Source: Saprospiraceae bacterium | Lineage (GTDB): Bacteria > Bacteroidota > Bacteroidia > Chitinophagales > Saprospiraceae | Assembly (NCBI GenBank): GCA_022448945.1 | Contig: JAKVCV010000011.1 | Coordinates: 62,001 to 126,000 of the forward strand | Length of the DNA stretch: 64,000 nucleotides | Direction: 5' to 3' | Part shown: piece after piece, positions 9,951 through 19,239 of the stretch | Numbering within the stretch: position 1 is the stretch's first letter | Layout of the letters: each line of letters opens with the position of its first letter | Program-made: the position numbers and the translations under genes | The notes under the pieces: model-generated | Seen by the model: the letters and a program-made list of their open reading frames with translations, nothing else | Database searches by the model: none | What the model was told of the DNA's origin: nothing

Positions 9951-11516
9951 TTAATGGTTCAAAACTGTATCTTTTGTCCCTAAGCAATACAAAAACCCAT
10001 TTCTTGAAGCAACAAATACCTTTCCAGCATCAACAAAAGGCGTAGACTCACAACGAATTGGAGCTTTTTCAATGAACTTAAATTTCAATTGATCATCAAA
10101 TTCAAATAAATAAATGCCGCTATATGTAGCAGCAATAATTTTATTTTGAACAATAATCGGTGTTGATATAGAAGGGCCTGTTTCATATTTATAAAGCAAT
10201 TTAGGTTTGTCGAGTAACAATGTAGTATCATAAGTAGTAATTTTAGGCCCCTGAGATAATATTTCACTAGCGACAACATACATAAAACCATCTATAGCTG
10301 TAAAAACAGCAATACTTGCCTGTTTCGCCTTTTTGTATTGACAATTAACTGCTGCCGACCCTATAATCCCACCTTTCCAAGTAGAATACTCCAAATTATT
10401 GGTAGGAAAATACCAAACTGCAGCATTTTTAGGAGCCTTCCTGGGGTTGAGTTTCAATACACCCCCTCGACCATTTATATATTGTTTTTCTATTGTAATT
10501 AACAAACAACTATCGCTAGTAACAACCGGTGTGCCATCAATATCCGAACCGATATCATAATCCCAATCAATTTGATTATTAGTTAAATTATACCCCCAAA
10601 GATGTCCAGAACCTGACGCTATATAGATATGATTTCCCAATAAGGTTGGCGAAGCCTCGGTAACTAAATTACCTCTATGTTTTTTTAGGTCTTTTTTTAA
10701 ATATAAAGTATCGCAATTTTTATAAATTTTAGGCTGCAATATTTTATTTTTTAGCTTAGCAGAATCAGGATCAGGGTCAAAAACAGCAAAAATCCCATTC
10801 TCTAAACCAAGAAAAGCAGTATCATGCAACAATAGAGCAGATGCATCAACATCTCTACTATAGGATGAAGTCTTAGTACTATTCAAACGCCAAAGTTCTT
10901 CTCCTGTGAAATATGAAACAGCACGATAACTAGGGATGACTCCTGAATAAATACTTTTACCAGCTCTACTCCCTTGTAGTATCACACAGAAATCTTTTAA
11001 TTCCTTAGCCTTATGATTAATCCAAATGGTTCCTGTCCCCTTAATAACATCATCATACAAATATTGCCAAACCAACTTTCCTGTTTCTGCTTCTATTTTT
11101 TTTAAATTATGGTCAAAAGCTCCTTGAATTAGATATTTTTTGCCATTTTCCTTTACCATTAACGGCTGACCTGTCCACCCAGCACCATGCCATATTTTGA
11201 TTTCTTTACCAATCTGAGTTTTACCAAAGCCAAGGTTATGTTTCCATATAACAGACAATTGACTTGGAGCGCTATCACCATAATAATTACGTGCATTATT
11301 ATGAAATAAACTTGCATTTAAAACTTCTATTTGATTTTTTTTACCTTGACTATCTATAAAAACTCCTTCATGTGGTGGCGGAAAAGGAAGAATTTGGGGG
11401 CGCAACTTCTCAATGTCTTCGACAATATTACTTTTGGGCTTATCCGACTCACAACTAAAAATAATTGCACATATCAAAAATAAAAAAACAAAAGCATTAA
11501 AATACCCCGTATTCAT
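9951..11516 (-). CDS. PQQ-like beta-propeller lipoprotein
   Basis: A 521-residue predicted lipoprotein: a hydrophobic leader ends in FSC with acylation at Cys22. The mature protein is built of beta-propeller repeats of the PQQ-binding-like type, for example KIEAETGKLVWQYLY, LWGYNLTNNQIDWDYDIG, GIFAVFDPD and FLYCLGTKD. No dehydrogenase catalytic residues are evident, so it is probably a structural or binding propeller, not a quinoprotein enzyme. It is a single gene, convergent with the FISUMP gene. Confidence 0.85.
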   Translation of the reverse strand: MNTGYFNAFVFLFLICAIIFSCESDKPKSNIVEDIEKLRPQILPFPPPHEGVFIDSQGKKNQIEVLNASLFHNNARNYYGDSAPSQLSVIWKHNLGFGKTQIGKEIKIWHGAGWTGQPLMVKENGKKYLIQGAFDHNLKKIEAETGKLVWQYLYDDVIKGTGTIWINHKAKELKDFCVILQGSRAGKSIYSGVIPSYRAVSYFTGEELWRLNSTKTSSYSRDVDASALLLHDTAFLGLENGIFAVFDPDPDSAKLKNKILQPKIYKNCDTLYLKKDLKKHRGNLVTEASPTLLGNHIYIASGSGHLWGYNLTNNQIDWDYDIGSDIDGTPVVTSDSCLLITIEKQYINGRGGVLKLNPRKAPKNAAVWYFPTNNLEYSTWKGGIIGSAAVNCQYKKAKQASIAVFTAIDGFMYVVASEILSQGPKITTYDTTLLLDKPKLLYKYETGPSISTPIIVQNKIIAATYSGIYLFEFDDQLKFKFIEKAPIRCESTPFVDAGKVFVASRNGFLYCLGTKDTVLNH

Positions 11517-11697
11517 ATTAAAAAAATTATAAATTGGAAACTTGAATGGTTTATTTTATTGTCACAAACTACACATAGTTAACTATTTTCAAGAAAAAAA
11601 AATAACACTTTGCCTTTTAATTAATAGATGGCAATTAAAAAAAGAGGAGAAAAAATCTTTGTTTTTAAATTTATAGGTAAGAGCGAAAGAAATTGAT

Positions 11698-11705
11698 TAA
11701 CTTTG
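11698..11705 (+). promoter_or_regulatory. Possible -7 element for the flavin reductase gene
   Basis: TAACTTTG fits the TAnnTTTG consensus 73 bases before the start codon. No TTTG partner is found at 19-21 bases upstream, so support is modest. Confidence 0.4.
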
Positions 11706-11778
11706 ACGAATACTAATTCTACAAAAGAGTCACATTTTATATTATTCTCTTTTATTATTCAATGTTAATGTTTTGAGC

Positions 11779-12681
11779 ATGCGCGTTATTACTCCCGGAG
11801 AAGTAGAAACTAAAGATTTACACCAATTTATTCTTGGCGCTGTTGCTCCTAGACCTATTGCTTTCGTTAGTACAATTGATGAGAATAATATCCCTAACAT
11901 TGCGCCTTATAGCTTTTTTAATGCTTTTAGTTCAAATCCCCCTGTACTGGTGTTTTCCTCCAACCGAAGAGTCGCTGATAACACAACAAAAGACACTTTA
12001 CATAATGCTAAACTAAATCAAGAAGTAGTCATCAATGTTGTTAATTTTAGTATTGTCCGCCAAATGGCCCTAGCTAGTATTTCGTACCCCGCTCACATAA
12101 ATGAATTTTCAAAATCAGGACTAACGCCAATACCTTCTGACTTAGTCAAACCATTTCGGATTAAAGAATCTCCTGCACATTTTGAATGTAAGGTTAGTGA
12201 AATCATTACGCTCGGTAAACATGGAGGTGCTGGACACCTAATTGTATGCAATGTATTACGGATGCATATAAATGAAACTATTATTGATGAAAACAACAGA
12301 ATAAACCCCCACAAAATAGATTTAGTAGGAAGAATGGGCCGTTCACATTATGTGCGTGCTCAGGGGAATTCAATTTTTGACGTTTACCAATCCGTTATGA
12401 AACCTGCATTAGGCTTTGATCAATTGCCCGAACACATCCTAAAAAGTAATATATTGACTGGCAATGACATAGCTCAAATTGCAGGCCTTTATGAATTCCC
12501 CAATAATGCGGCCATAGAAAAACTAAAAACATCAGATGCGAGAATTATGAACATCCTTAAGTCTTCAAGCCATCCTGATGAAAATATGCGGAGCGCCCTA
12601 CACAAGGAAGCAAAAAGTGCACTGGATAATGGAAATGTAACTAAAGCATTTGAAATTGCAATGATTTATCAAAGTTTGTAA
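11779..12681 (+). CDS. Flavin reductase-like FMN-binding protein
   Basis: A 300-residue protein with a flavin reductase-like, FMN-binding split-barrel domain in residues about 10-190. Signatures are GAVAPRPIAFVST, NIAPYSFFNAFSSNPPVLVFS and a later GHLIVCNVLRMH. The family reduces flavins with NAD(P)H or binds FMN for other oxidoreductions. The C-terminal 100 residues are helical and extend beyond the minimal domain. I place the start at the ATG at 11779; an in-frame TTG two codons earlier would give 302 residues, but ATG is the more usual start and is followed directly by the conserved VITPGE. The next gene follows after 74 bases and may be co-transcribed. Confidence 0.9.
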   Translation: MRVITPGEVETKDLHQFILGAVAPRPIAFVSTIDENNIPNIAPYSFFNAFSSNPPVLVFSSNRRVADNTTKDTLHNAKLNQEVVINVVNFSIVRQMALASISYPAHINEFSKSGLTPIPSDLVKPFRIKESPAHFECKVSEIITLGKHGGAGHLIVCNVLRMHINETIIDENNRINPHKIDLVGRMGRSHYVRAQGNSIFDVYQSVMKPALGFDQLPEHILKSNILTGNDIAQIAGLYEFPNNAAIEKLKTSDARIMNILKSSSHPDENMRSALHKEAKSALDNGNVTKAFEIAMIYQSL

Positions 12682-12755
12682 TTCGTAAAAATAGAACAAT
12701 TTTGATTTTATAAACGTAAAATCTAACAACAACATTAAATATATAAATATAAAAA

Positions 12756-13931
12756 ATGGGCAGCCAAGAACAAATATTCTCTCTACTACCTAGACACATT
12801 AGAAAGATTGTACAAGCTAAAATTGCATCTCCTTTTGTTCTACCTAAAACAAAAGATGGGTTTCTTAATATGGATAGTACTGTTAGCCCTTTCGGCACTG
12901 TAGGGACAGATGAAATGTACAATATTGTGCCAGACAGTGAAACAAAAACACTTAAAAAAGAATTATCTGCATTTTCAAAAACAAACTCAAATCAAATTAG
13001 TATTGGCAATGGCTCTGACGAGCTATTCGACTTGTTGATTCGAACTTTCTGCAACCCTCATGAAGATAAGATACTGTGCTTTTCTACTGGCAACCAAAGG
13101 GTCATTCACCATGCAAAAATGAATGCTGTAGAAGTAGACGAACTAACCTTGCAAGGAGATTTTGAATTGCCAGTTTTTGACATTAAAAGAGCAATTACGA
13201 AAGAAACTAAAGTAATCTTTGTTGAAAACCCTAACCAAATTACTGGGAAATGTTTTTCAAATTTCGACATCATCGATTTGGCTACTGGCTTTGATGGGAT
13301 TGTAGTTATAGACGAATCCGCAATTGACTACGCAGCAAATAAAAGTTTGATTTCTATGATAAATCTATGTTCAAATGTTGTAATCATTCAAAACTTTTGT
13401 AGAGCTTGGGGCCTTTCAGGCCTACCTGTTGGCGTAGCTTATGCACAACCCTCAATTATTACTATACTCAATCTTTTAAAACCACCATTTTCGGTAAACA
13501 TCATGGCTCAGCGAATGGCTATAAAGGCGATGTATGTGACTGATCAAAAAGATAGAATTGTACAGAAGACTATTGAAGAAAGAGCAAAAGTAAAAGCTGC
13601 TCTTGAGCAGTTACCAAATGTTAACAAAGTACATGATAGCGAAACGAACACGCTATTAATAGAAGTGATAAATGTTGCCGAAACTATAGCTTACTTGCGC
13701 AATGAAGAGCAAATTTATGTCTTTGATGCATCATCAATTTCTGGATTAGAAAATTGTATTAGAATTACTATAGGCTTAGGCATTCAAAATATGAGATTAG
13801 TCAAAGCATTGAAAAATATGCCGGCAAAAACCTCTAAAGGATACATTTTTTGGCGAAAAATGGGCAAAACCCTACGTAAAGCCAGTATGTATTTGGGCAT
13901 TTTCAAAAAAATATTTGGCGCTGGGTCTTAG
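12756..13931 (+). CDS. HisC-like aminotransferase-fold protein lacking the PLP lysine
   Basis: A 391-residue protein with the class I/II (fold type I) aminotransferase fold, closest to histidinol-phosphate aminotransferase. The HisC landmarks can be followed in order: SIGNGSDELFDLLIRTFCNP, then ENPNQITG for NPNNPTG, VVIDES for VVDEAY, CRAWGLSGLPVG for SKAFGLAGLRVG, and CIRITIG near the C-terminus. The position of the Schiff-base lysine is Arg216 (codon AGA at 13401-13403). The tyrosine after the conserved DE is replaced (DESAID), and the usual YP and TYGMY tyrosines are missing. Loss of several cofactor contacts at once argues for a pseudoenzyme rather than a sequencing error. It lies in a short + strand run with the flavin reductase and a metallophosphoesterase. 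Its role is unknown. Confidence 0.85.
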   Translation: MGSQEQIFSLLPRHIRKIVQAKIASPFVLPKTKDGFLNMDSTVSPFGTVGTDEMYNIVPDSETKTLKKELSAFSKTNSNQISIGNGSDELFDLLIRTFCNPHEDKILCFSTGNQRVIHHAKMNAVEVDELTLQGDFELPVFDIKRAITKETKVIFVENPNQITGKCFSNFDIIDLATGFDGIVVIDESAIDYAANKSLISMINLCSNVVIIQNFCRAWGLSGLPVGVAYAQPSIITILNLLKPPFSVNIMAQRMAIKAMYVTDQKDRIVQKTIEERAKVKAALEQLPNVNKVHDSETNTLLIEVINVAETIAYLRNEEQIYVFDASSISGLENCIRITIGLGIQNMRLVKALKNMPAKTSKGYIFWRKMGKTLRKASMYLGIFKKIFGAGS

Positions 13932-13955
13932 AGGCCATCTTTATTCACTATATCT

Positions 13956-14852
13956 ATGAACAAACTATATGCACAGTTATCAATTCTATCTGTATTTCTT
14001 GCAATCCTGATTTCTTTTGTATTAAGCAAACAAGTTGAAAAAGAAATTTTAGCAAAAAGAGGAGAAATATTATATTCCTTTTTTTCAGCAGGACACACAT
14101 CCGGCAACCCCCTCAACCCTCAACTTGGGCTCTACCCCCCTTTTGTAAATCACCTTCCATACATTAATCACAATGTCAAAATAGAACTGGGTTTTCTTAC
14201 TGGTGATCTTGTAAGAAAAGGCACACCAAAAGAATGGGCTGCGGCTCAGAACGATCTTAAAAAATTAAAAAAGCCCATCTACATTGCAGCTGGAAATCAT
14301 GACATTGGGCTTGAATTTGAAAAACGTTTCGAAGAATATTATTACAGTCTCAAACATAAAAATGATTTATTTATTGTACTAACCCCTGGCTTGAACGAAT
14401 GGAATATTTCAGGCAAACAATTGAATTTTCTAAAAAAAACACTTGCCGATAATTCCGCATCTGTAAATAATATTTTCATTTTATTACACGAATTGATTTG
14501 GTGGAGCCCTACTAACAGATACAAAAACATTAAAATCAATTACGAACCTCATTACCCCGGCTCTACAAATTTTGACACAGTAATAAAACCTTTGTTACTT
14601 TCATACGACAACAACATTACTCTTATTGCAGGGGATTTAGGTTGCACAGACCTTGTCACTCCTTTTATGTACGACCAATTTAACAACATAACCCTTATTG
14701 GTTCAGGAATGGGCAACGGGAAAAACGATAATATTATAATAACCAATGTATACCAAGACACAGTCGTACACAATCTTATTGCTTTTAATGGCAAAAACAT
14801 ACACAGCCTTGGACAATTATCTGATTTTTCTCTTGAAAATCCAGAAAACTAG
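13956..14852 (+). CDS. Metallophosphoesterase-like protein with incomplete metal site
   Basis: A 298-residue protein with an N-terminal membrane anchor or signal segment (residues about 5-24). Calcineurin-type phosphoesterase motifs are partly present: TGDLVR, AGNHD and LLHEL. The first motif (normally DxH) reads FSAGHT, so the aspartate is absent. The last motif (normally GHxH) reads AGDLGC, so both histidines are absent. It may bind metal differently, or form a divergent subfamily active on a special substrate. It follows the HisC-like gene after 24 bases, which suggests one transcript. Confidence 0.72.
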   Translation: MNKLYAQLSILSVFLAILISFVLSKQVEKEILAKRGEILYSFFSAGHTSGNPLNPQLGLYPPFVNHLPYINHNVKIELGFLTGDLVRKGTPKEWAAAQNDLKKLKKPIYIAAGNHDIGLEFEKRFEEYYYSLKHKNDLFIVLTPGLNEWNISGKQLNFLKKTLADNSASVNNIFILLHELIWWSPTNRYKNIKINYEPHYPGSTNFDTVIKPLLLSYDNNITLIAGDLGCTDLVTPFMYDQFNNITLIGSGMGNGKNDNIIITNVYQDTVVHNLIAFNGKNIHSLGQLSDFSLENPEN

Positions 14853-14937
14853 TCTTACAAGGTTTCTTCCATTATTAATCCCACCAAAATTTAAGTCATC
14901 TTAATAGGTTAGGTTATAATTTATAACAATACTTGTG

Positions 14938-14945
14938 TACTTTTG
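14938..14945 (+). promoter_or_regulatory. Possible -7 element for the ArsA-type ATPase gene
   Basis: TACTTTTG fits TAnnTTTG, 97 bases before the ATG at 15043. The upstream box is not recognisable. Confidence 0.4.
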
Positions 14946-15042
14946 CCCTATCAAGAAAATCAATCACTTATTCCAGACTCCAATACTAATACATTTTTTA
15001 ATCAAAAAACATCTATTAGACTGGTTTCATTAAACTTTAAAC

Positions 15043-16236
15043 ATGCGTATTATTTTATTTACAGGCAAAGGAGGGGTTGGGAAAACTACTACTGCTGCGG
15101 CAACAGCATTGCAATGTTCCCAAAAAGGCCTAAAGACCTTAGTCGTCTCAACCGACCCTGCACACAGCCTATCTGACGCCCTGAATATTGAATTACAACC
15201 TGAACCCACTAAAATTGCTAATAACCTTTGGGGGCAAGAATTTGACGTATATTACTCAATGAAAAAAAATTGGGAAAGCATGCGCCATTTGATGCTCTCT
15301 ATTTTCAAATGGAAAGGGGTGAATAATGTGGTTGCTGAAGAATTATCGGTTTTGCCAGGAATGGAAGAGGCTTCTGCTTTTTTATGGATAGAAAAATATT
15401 ACAGAGAAAAGTTTTATGATGTACTAATTATTGATAGTGCCCCTACTGGAGAAACATTGACATTGCTTACTTTACCTCAAGTAATGCAATCGTGGCTAAC
15501 AAAAGCTTTCCCTGGACAAAAACTTGTTATTAAAACTGTAGGGAAGCTACTAAATAAAACAAAAGGAATCCCTCTCGACAAAGGTTATGAGGAAATTCAA
15601 AAATTATTTGAAAAACTAGAAGCGGTTCAAAAAGTGATGCTTAATGCCAAAATTTGTTCTATTCGCATTGTAGCAAACCCAGAAAGAATGGTAATTCAGG
15701 AAGCGAAAAGAGCATATACATACCTTAATCTATATGGTTACAATGTAGATGCAATTATTGTAAATAGAATACTGCCAGATTTAGCAGGTCTTAAAGGAAG
15801 TATTTTCGAACAATATGTAAAAAGCCAAAAAACATATTTGGAAGATATTGAAGAAAGTTTTCAACCTTTGCCAATATTTAAAGTAGAACATCAGGGTGAA
15901 GAAGTATTTGGATTAGAATTACTACAAAAAATAGGCAAAGCAATTTATGGAAAAACTGATGCTAATGAAATTTATCATTCTGAAAGTCCTTTTAAAGTAA
16001 AAGAATTTGACACTTATTATAAGATGTCTATATACTTACCCTTTATTGGCCAATCAGAGTTTGATTTAGAAAAATTTGGTGACGAATTAATAATAGCCGT
16101 TAATGGCCGAAAAAAAAGTGTTCTATTGCCAAGATTTGCAAACTTTTTGAACTTAAATGGTTCTGCTTTCGAAGATTCATGGCTTCATATTCGCTTAAAT
16201 AAAGAAAAAAATGAATACATTAAAATGGGAAAATAA
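15043..16236 (+). CDS. ArsA/Get3 family ATPase
   Basis: A 397-residue single-domain ArsA/Get3-type ATPase of the SIMIBI class. The deviant Walker A motif GKGGVGKTT is at residues 8-16 and switch I, STDPAHSLSD, at about 37-46. The Walker B-like DSAPTGETL follows further on. The C-terminal about 75 residues resemble the small beta-sandwich (HSP20-like) domain found in many bacterial ArsA proteins. No arsenic transporter, reductase or ArsR gene is nearby, so arsenic efflux is unlikely; a role in handling membrane or tail-anchored proteins is possible but unproven. The last 26 bases overlap the next gene. Confidence 0.92.
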   Translation: MRIILFTGKGGVGKTTTAAATALQCSQKGLKTLVVSTDPAHSLSDALNIELQPEPTKIANNLWGQEFDVYYSMKKNWESMRHLMLSIFKWKGVNNVVAEELSVLPGMEEASAFLWIEKYYREKFYDVLIIDSAPTGETLTLLTLPQVMQSWLTKAFPGQKLVIKTVGKLLNKTKGIPLDKGYEEIQKLFEKLEAVQKVMLNAKICSIRIVANPERMVIQEAKRAYTYLNLYGYNVDAIIVNRILPDLAGLKGSIFEQYVKSQKTYLEDIEESFQPLPIFKVEHQGEEVFGLELLQKIGKAIYGKTDANEIYHSESPFKVKEFDTYYKMSIYLPFIGQSEFDLEKFGDELIIAVNGRKKSVLLPRFANFLNLNGSAFEDSWLHIRLNKEKNEYIKMGK

Positions 16237-16678
16237 ATCATTTGATGAACTTTCCACTCATGACATTTATGCTATAGGTCACTTACGGCAAGAAGTGTTT
16301 GTAGTAGAACAAAATTGCCCTTATTTGGATTTTGATTTTAAAGATCAAAAATGTTGGCATGTAATGGCTTGGGATGAAAATCGGAAAATGGTTGCCTATT
16401 CAAGGTTGTTGCCTATAGGATTAAAATACACTGATTCATCAGCAATAGGAAGAGTAATAACATCCCAAAATGTACGAGGGCTTGGAATCGGCAAAGAACT
16501 CATGAGAAAATCCATTAATTATTGTCTTGAAGTATTCGGAAAACATAACATTCGAATTTCTGCACAGGATTATTTGTTGAAATTTTATTCAGAATTAGGC
16601 TTTGTTGATACTGGCAATAAATATTTGGAAGATAATTTCCCCCACTCTGAAATGTGTTTAAATATTGAAAAACAATGA
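16211..16678 (+). CDS. ElaA-like GNAT acetyltransferase
   Basis: A 155-residue GNAT-fold acetyltransferase of the ElaA type. The start is fixed by the family block LRQEVFVVEQNCPYLDFD near residues 25-42. The acetyl-CoA-binding loop is NVRGLGIGKELM, and the C-terminal part has the typical FYSELGFVDTG. The substrate is not known for this group. The gene begins 26 bases inside the ATPase gene in another frame, so the two are very probably translated from one mRNA. Confidence 0.9.
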   Translation: MNTLKWENKSFDELSTHDIYAIGHLRQEVFVVEQNCPYLDFDFKDQKCWHVMAWDENRKMVAYSRLLPIGLKYTDSSAIGRVITSQNVRGLGIGKELMRKSINYCLEVFGKHNIRISAQDYLLKFYSELGFVDTGNKYLEDNFPHSEMCLNIEKQ

Positions 16679-16865
16679 GCCCCTGCCCCTATTAACGATC
16701 AAAATAAAAACCCAAAAAACCATAGAAAACAGCAATAATATAATTATAGAATTCGACGCTTTTTAAAATGAACAACAAATACAAAAAAAATAATTATAAA
16801 TGTCAACTATTTAGGATTCATAACTTACTTTTTGATTTTTCTTTACGTTCATAATAATAATAACA

Positions 16866-17600
16866 ATGAATCTTTGTATCGACGCAGGAAACACAAGGGT
16901 GAAAATTGCAATTTTTAATGCCGATGGTTCGTTATTAGAAACAAAGGTTTATAACACTCTTGAGAAAAAAGTATTGGATGAAATTGCAATGAAATTTCCT
17001 TGCAAAAATGCAATTATTTCGTCAGTAAGCCCGCTTCAAAACGAAACAATTACATCTTTGAAAACCCAAATAAATCAACTCTTGTTTTTGAATGCAGACC
17101 TACCTATACCAATTAAAAACCTATATAAAACACCGGAATCTTTAGGTAACGACAGGTTGGCAGGTATAATTGCTGCTTCTGTTTTATTTCCTAAAGAAAA
17201 TATATTGGTGGTAGATGCAGGGACTTGTATTACTTGTGATTTCATTACACAGAACAAGGATTATTTGGGTGGGAATATATTGCCAGGAATTCTTATGCGA
17301 TTTAAGAGCATGGCTAATTATACAGCCCAATTGCCTTTAGTTGAAAAAGCAGAAATAGATTTTTTTATCGGTAACACTACAATAACCTCTATTCAAACTG
17401 GAGTTTTACATGGTGTTTTACACGAAATTAAAGGCTTCATAGAACAATATGAGAAAGAATTTGAAAAAATTAGGGTAATTGTGACTGGAGGAGACGCTCC
17501 TTATTTTGAAAGTCAATTGAAAAATAAGATATTTGTGCAGCCTGATTTAGTACTGATTGGTTTAAATGAAATTTTAAATTATAATACACAACAACTTTAA
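16866..17600 (+). CDS. coaX: Type III pantothenate kinase
   Basis: A 244-residue type III pantothenate kinase, the ATP-dependent first step of coenzyme A synthesis. ASKHA-fold signatures are present: MNLCIDAGNTRVKIAIF at the N-terminus (phosphate loop), SLGNDRLAGIIAA, VVDAGTCITCDFI with the catalytic Asp, GGNILPGILMRF, and VTGGDAPYF near the end. Length is normal for the family. The stop codon abuts the next reading frame, which suggests an operon with the following outer-membrane protein gene. Confidence 0.95.
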   Translation: MNLCIDAGNTRVKIAIFNADGSLLETKVYNTLEKKVLDEIAMKFPCKNAIISSVSPLQNETITSLKTQINQLLFLNADLPIPIKNLYKTPESLGNDRLAGIIAASVLFPKENILVVDAGTCITCDFITQNKDYLGGNILPGILMRFKSMANYTAQLPLVEKAEIDFFIGNTTITSIQTGVLHGVLHEIKGFIEQYEKEFEKIRVIVTGGDAPYFESQLKNKIFVQPDLVLIGLNEILNYNTQQL

Positions 17601-17650
17601 TGCGAGGGAACCAAAAATCCATAATTTTGAAGTTATATAAATATTATCAA

Positions 17651-19045
17651 ATGAAAAGGTTTTTCAAGCAATTCTTATCACCTATATTAATCATGGGTCT
17701 TAATATTACCCTAGTAACTACTTCTATAGGTCAATATGCCCGGGGCAACTCTCCTTATTCTCGATATGGATTAGGAGACCTGTCTGGAAGCATGTTTACT
17801 CCTAATTCTTCTATGGGAGGGGGATTGTGTGCAACATACAGAAGTTTTTGGGATGTTAACCTTACAAATCCTGCTTCTTTAGGGAAACTTCGTTATACTG
17901 CTTTTCAACTGGGAATTAATTATGAACATAATGAAATGTCAGAAAAAACTGGAGAGTATGCTCAAGCGGACAATGGGAACTTAACTTATGTTTCTTTAGC
18001 TTTCCCAATTACAAAAAGTTGGGAAATCATAAGAGATACACTACGGAGGGGCATACCTATTCAATGGGGAATGGGATTCAACCTTATGCCATATACAAAT
18101 GTAAGCTACGATGTTTCCGTGACAAGAAAAGTTAGCTCCATTGATAGTGTACTTTTCAATTATACGGGTGAAGGAAATAAATATCGAGTTAACTGGTCAA
18201 ATGGATTCACATACAAAGGTTTTTCTTTAGGTGGGAATGTAGGATTAATATTTGGCAAATTAAGCAATAGCACCTTTATCAATTTTCAAGATAGCAGCAA
18301 TAAATATAGCTATGATGATCAATATACTGTTAATGAAAATGGTGTTGGATTTATTTGGGATGTTGGTGTACAATACGAATATGTATTTAAAAACAAATCT
18401 GGAATTTCTTCATCAAACACTAACTATAGTATTGATAATAAATTAGCTATTGGGGCTTACGCAGGGGGCGTGTCAGATATTGTTACTACATCGAATCAAT
18501 ACTACACGAGGCAAAGCCTTTTTCATGGAGTAGATACAATACAAAACATTTCAGGGGTAGAAGGTTCATTAGTTATGCCCATTAAAATAGGAGGCGGAAT
18601 TTCTTTTGGAAATGAAATAGGGCTTCTGATTGGTGCTTCTTATGAGACAGAATTATGGGATATGTTTAGAAGGGATAATGTTAAAGATCCAAACTTGACC
18701 AATTCACACACCATTGCAATTGGCATGCAAATAGTCCCTGATTTTTCTGACTATTCTGGATATTTTAACAGAGTCAGATATAGGTTAGGAATACACTATA
18801 GTCTTGATGCACGTGCTATTTCTCCAAAAGGAACAAGGTATCAATTAATTGATTACGGTCTTTCAATTGGGGCTGGATTCCCAATGCGTCCCCCTAAATC
18901 CAAAACTGTTTTAGGATTTGTAAACCTAGGCTTTGATGTTGGCTATCTTGGCCACCCTGAATTAATTAATGATATATATTTCAAAGTTAATCTCGGGTTT
19001 TCACTAAACTCAAGTGGCTGGTTTGATAAATCTAAATTTAGATAG
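17651..19045 (+). CDS. Predicted outer-membrane beta-barrel protein
   Basis: A 464-residue protein with a signal peptide (about 28 residues from the ATG at 17651) and a body of alternating, aromatic-rich beta strands typical of an outer-membrane barrel. It opens with YARGNSPYSRYGLGDLSGSM and ends with a strand rich in F/L residues. I choose 17651 because the in-frame ATG at 17600 would add 17 polar residues before the signal peptide. The resemblance is to conserved Bacteroidota envelope proteins found next to coaX; a FadL- or PorV-like role is possible but not shown. Confidence 0.78.
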   Translation: MKRFFKQFLSPILIMGLNITLVTTSIGQYARGNSPYSRYGLGDLSGSMFTPNSSMGGGLCATYRSFWDVNLTNPASLGKLRYTAFQLGINYEHNEMSEKTGEYAQADNGNLTYVSLAFPITKSWEIIRDTLRRGIPIQWGMGFNLMPYTNVSYDVSVTRKVSSIDSVLFNYTGEGNKYRVNWSNGFTYKGFSLGGNVGLIFGKLSNSTFINFQDSSNKYSYDDQYTVNENGVGFIWDVGVQYEYVFKNKSGISSSNTNYSIDNKLAIGAYAGGVSDIVTTSNQYYTRQSLFHGVDTIQNISGVEGSLVMPIKIGGGISFGNEIGLLIGASYETELWDMFRRDNVKDPNLTNSHTIAIGMQIVPDFSDYSGYFNRVRYRLGIHYSLDARAISPKGTRYQLIDYGLSIGAGFPMRPPKSKTVLGFVNLGFDVGYLGHPELINDIYFKVNLGFSLNSSGWFDKSKFR

Positions 19046-19148
19046 AATATATTAGTTATAAATTCATTTAGATACTTTGATTAAAATTTGTTATTTTGGG
19101 CTTTTATTTAATACAAATTAAAATTAACTGATAAGTAAAAAATAATAC

Positions 19149-19185
19149 CCATGCCACTAAACCAATAAATTGTGGCACGGCTTTT
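19149..19185 (+). terminator. Possible imperfect terminator
   Basis: TGCCAC at 19152-19157 pairs with GTGGCA at 19172-19177. After one mismatch the stem is extended by CC/GG, and CTTTT follows. It lies about 100 bases after the outer-membrane protein gene; the loop is 14 bases. Confidence 0.4.
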
Positions 19186-19239
19186 GAATTTCAAGAATAA
19201 ATTAAAACTAAACAGGTTAGAGTAAAAAAATCCATTATT

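Noticed and set aside
15043-16236. Arsenic-resistance gene
   Set aside because: The protein is ArsA-like, but no arsB, arsC or arsR is nearby and it is a single-domain form common in bacteria without arsenic function.
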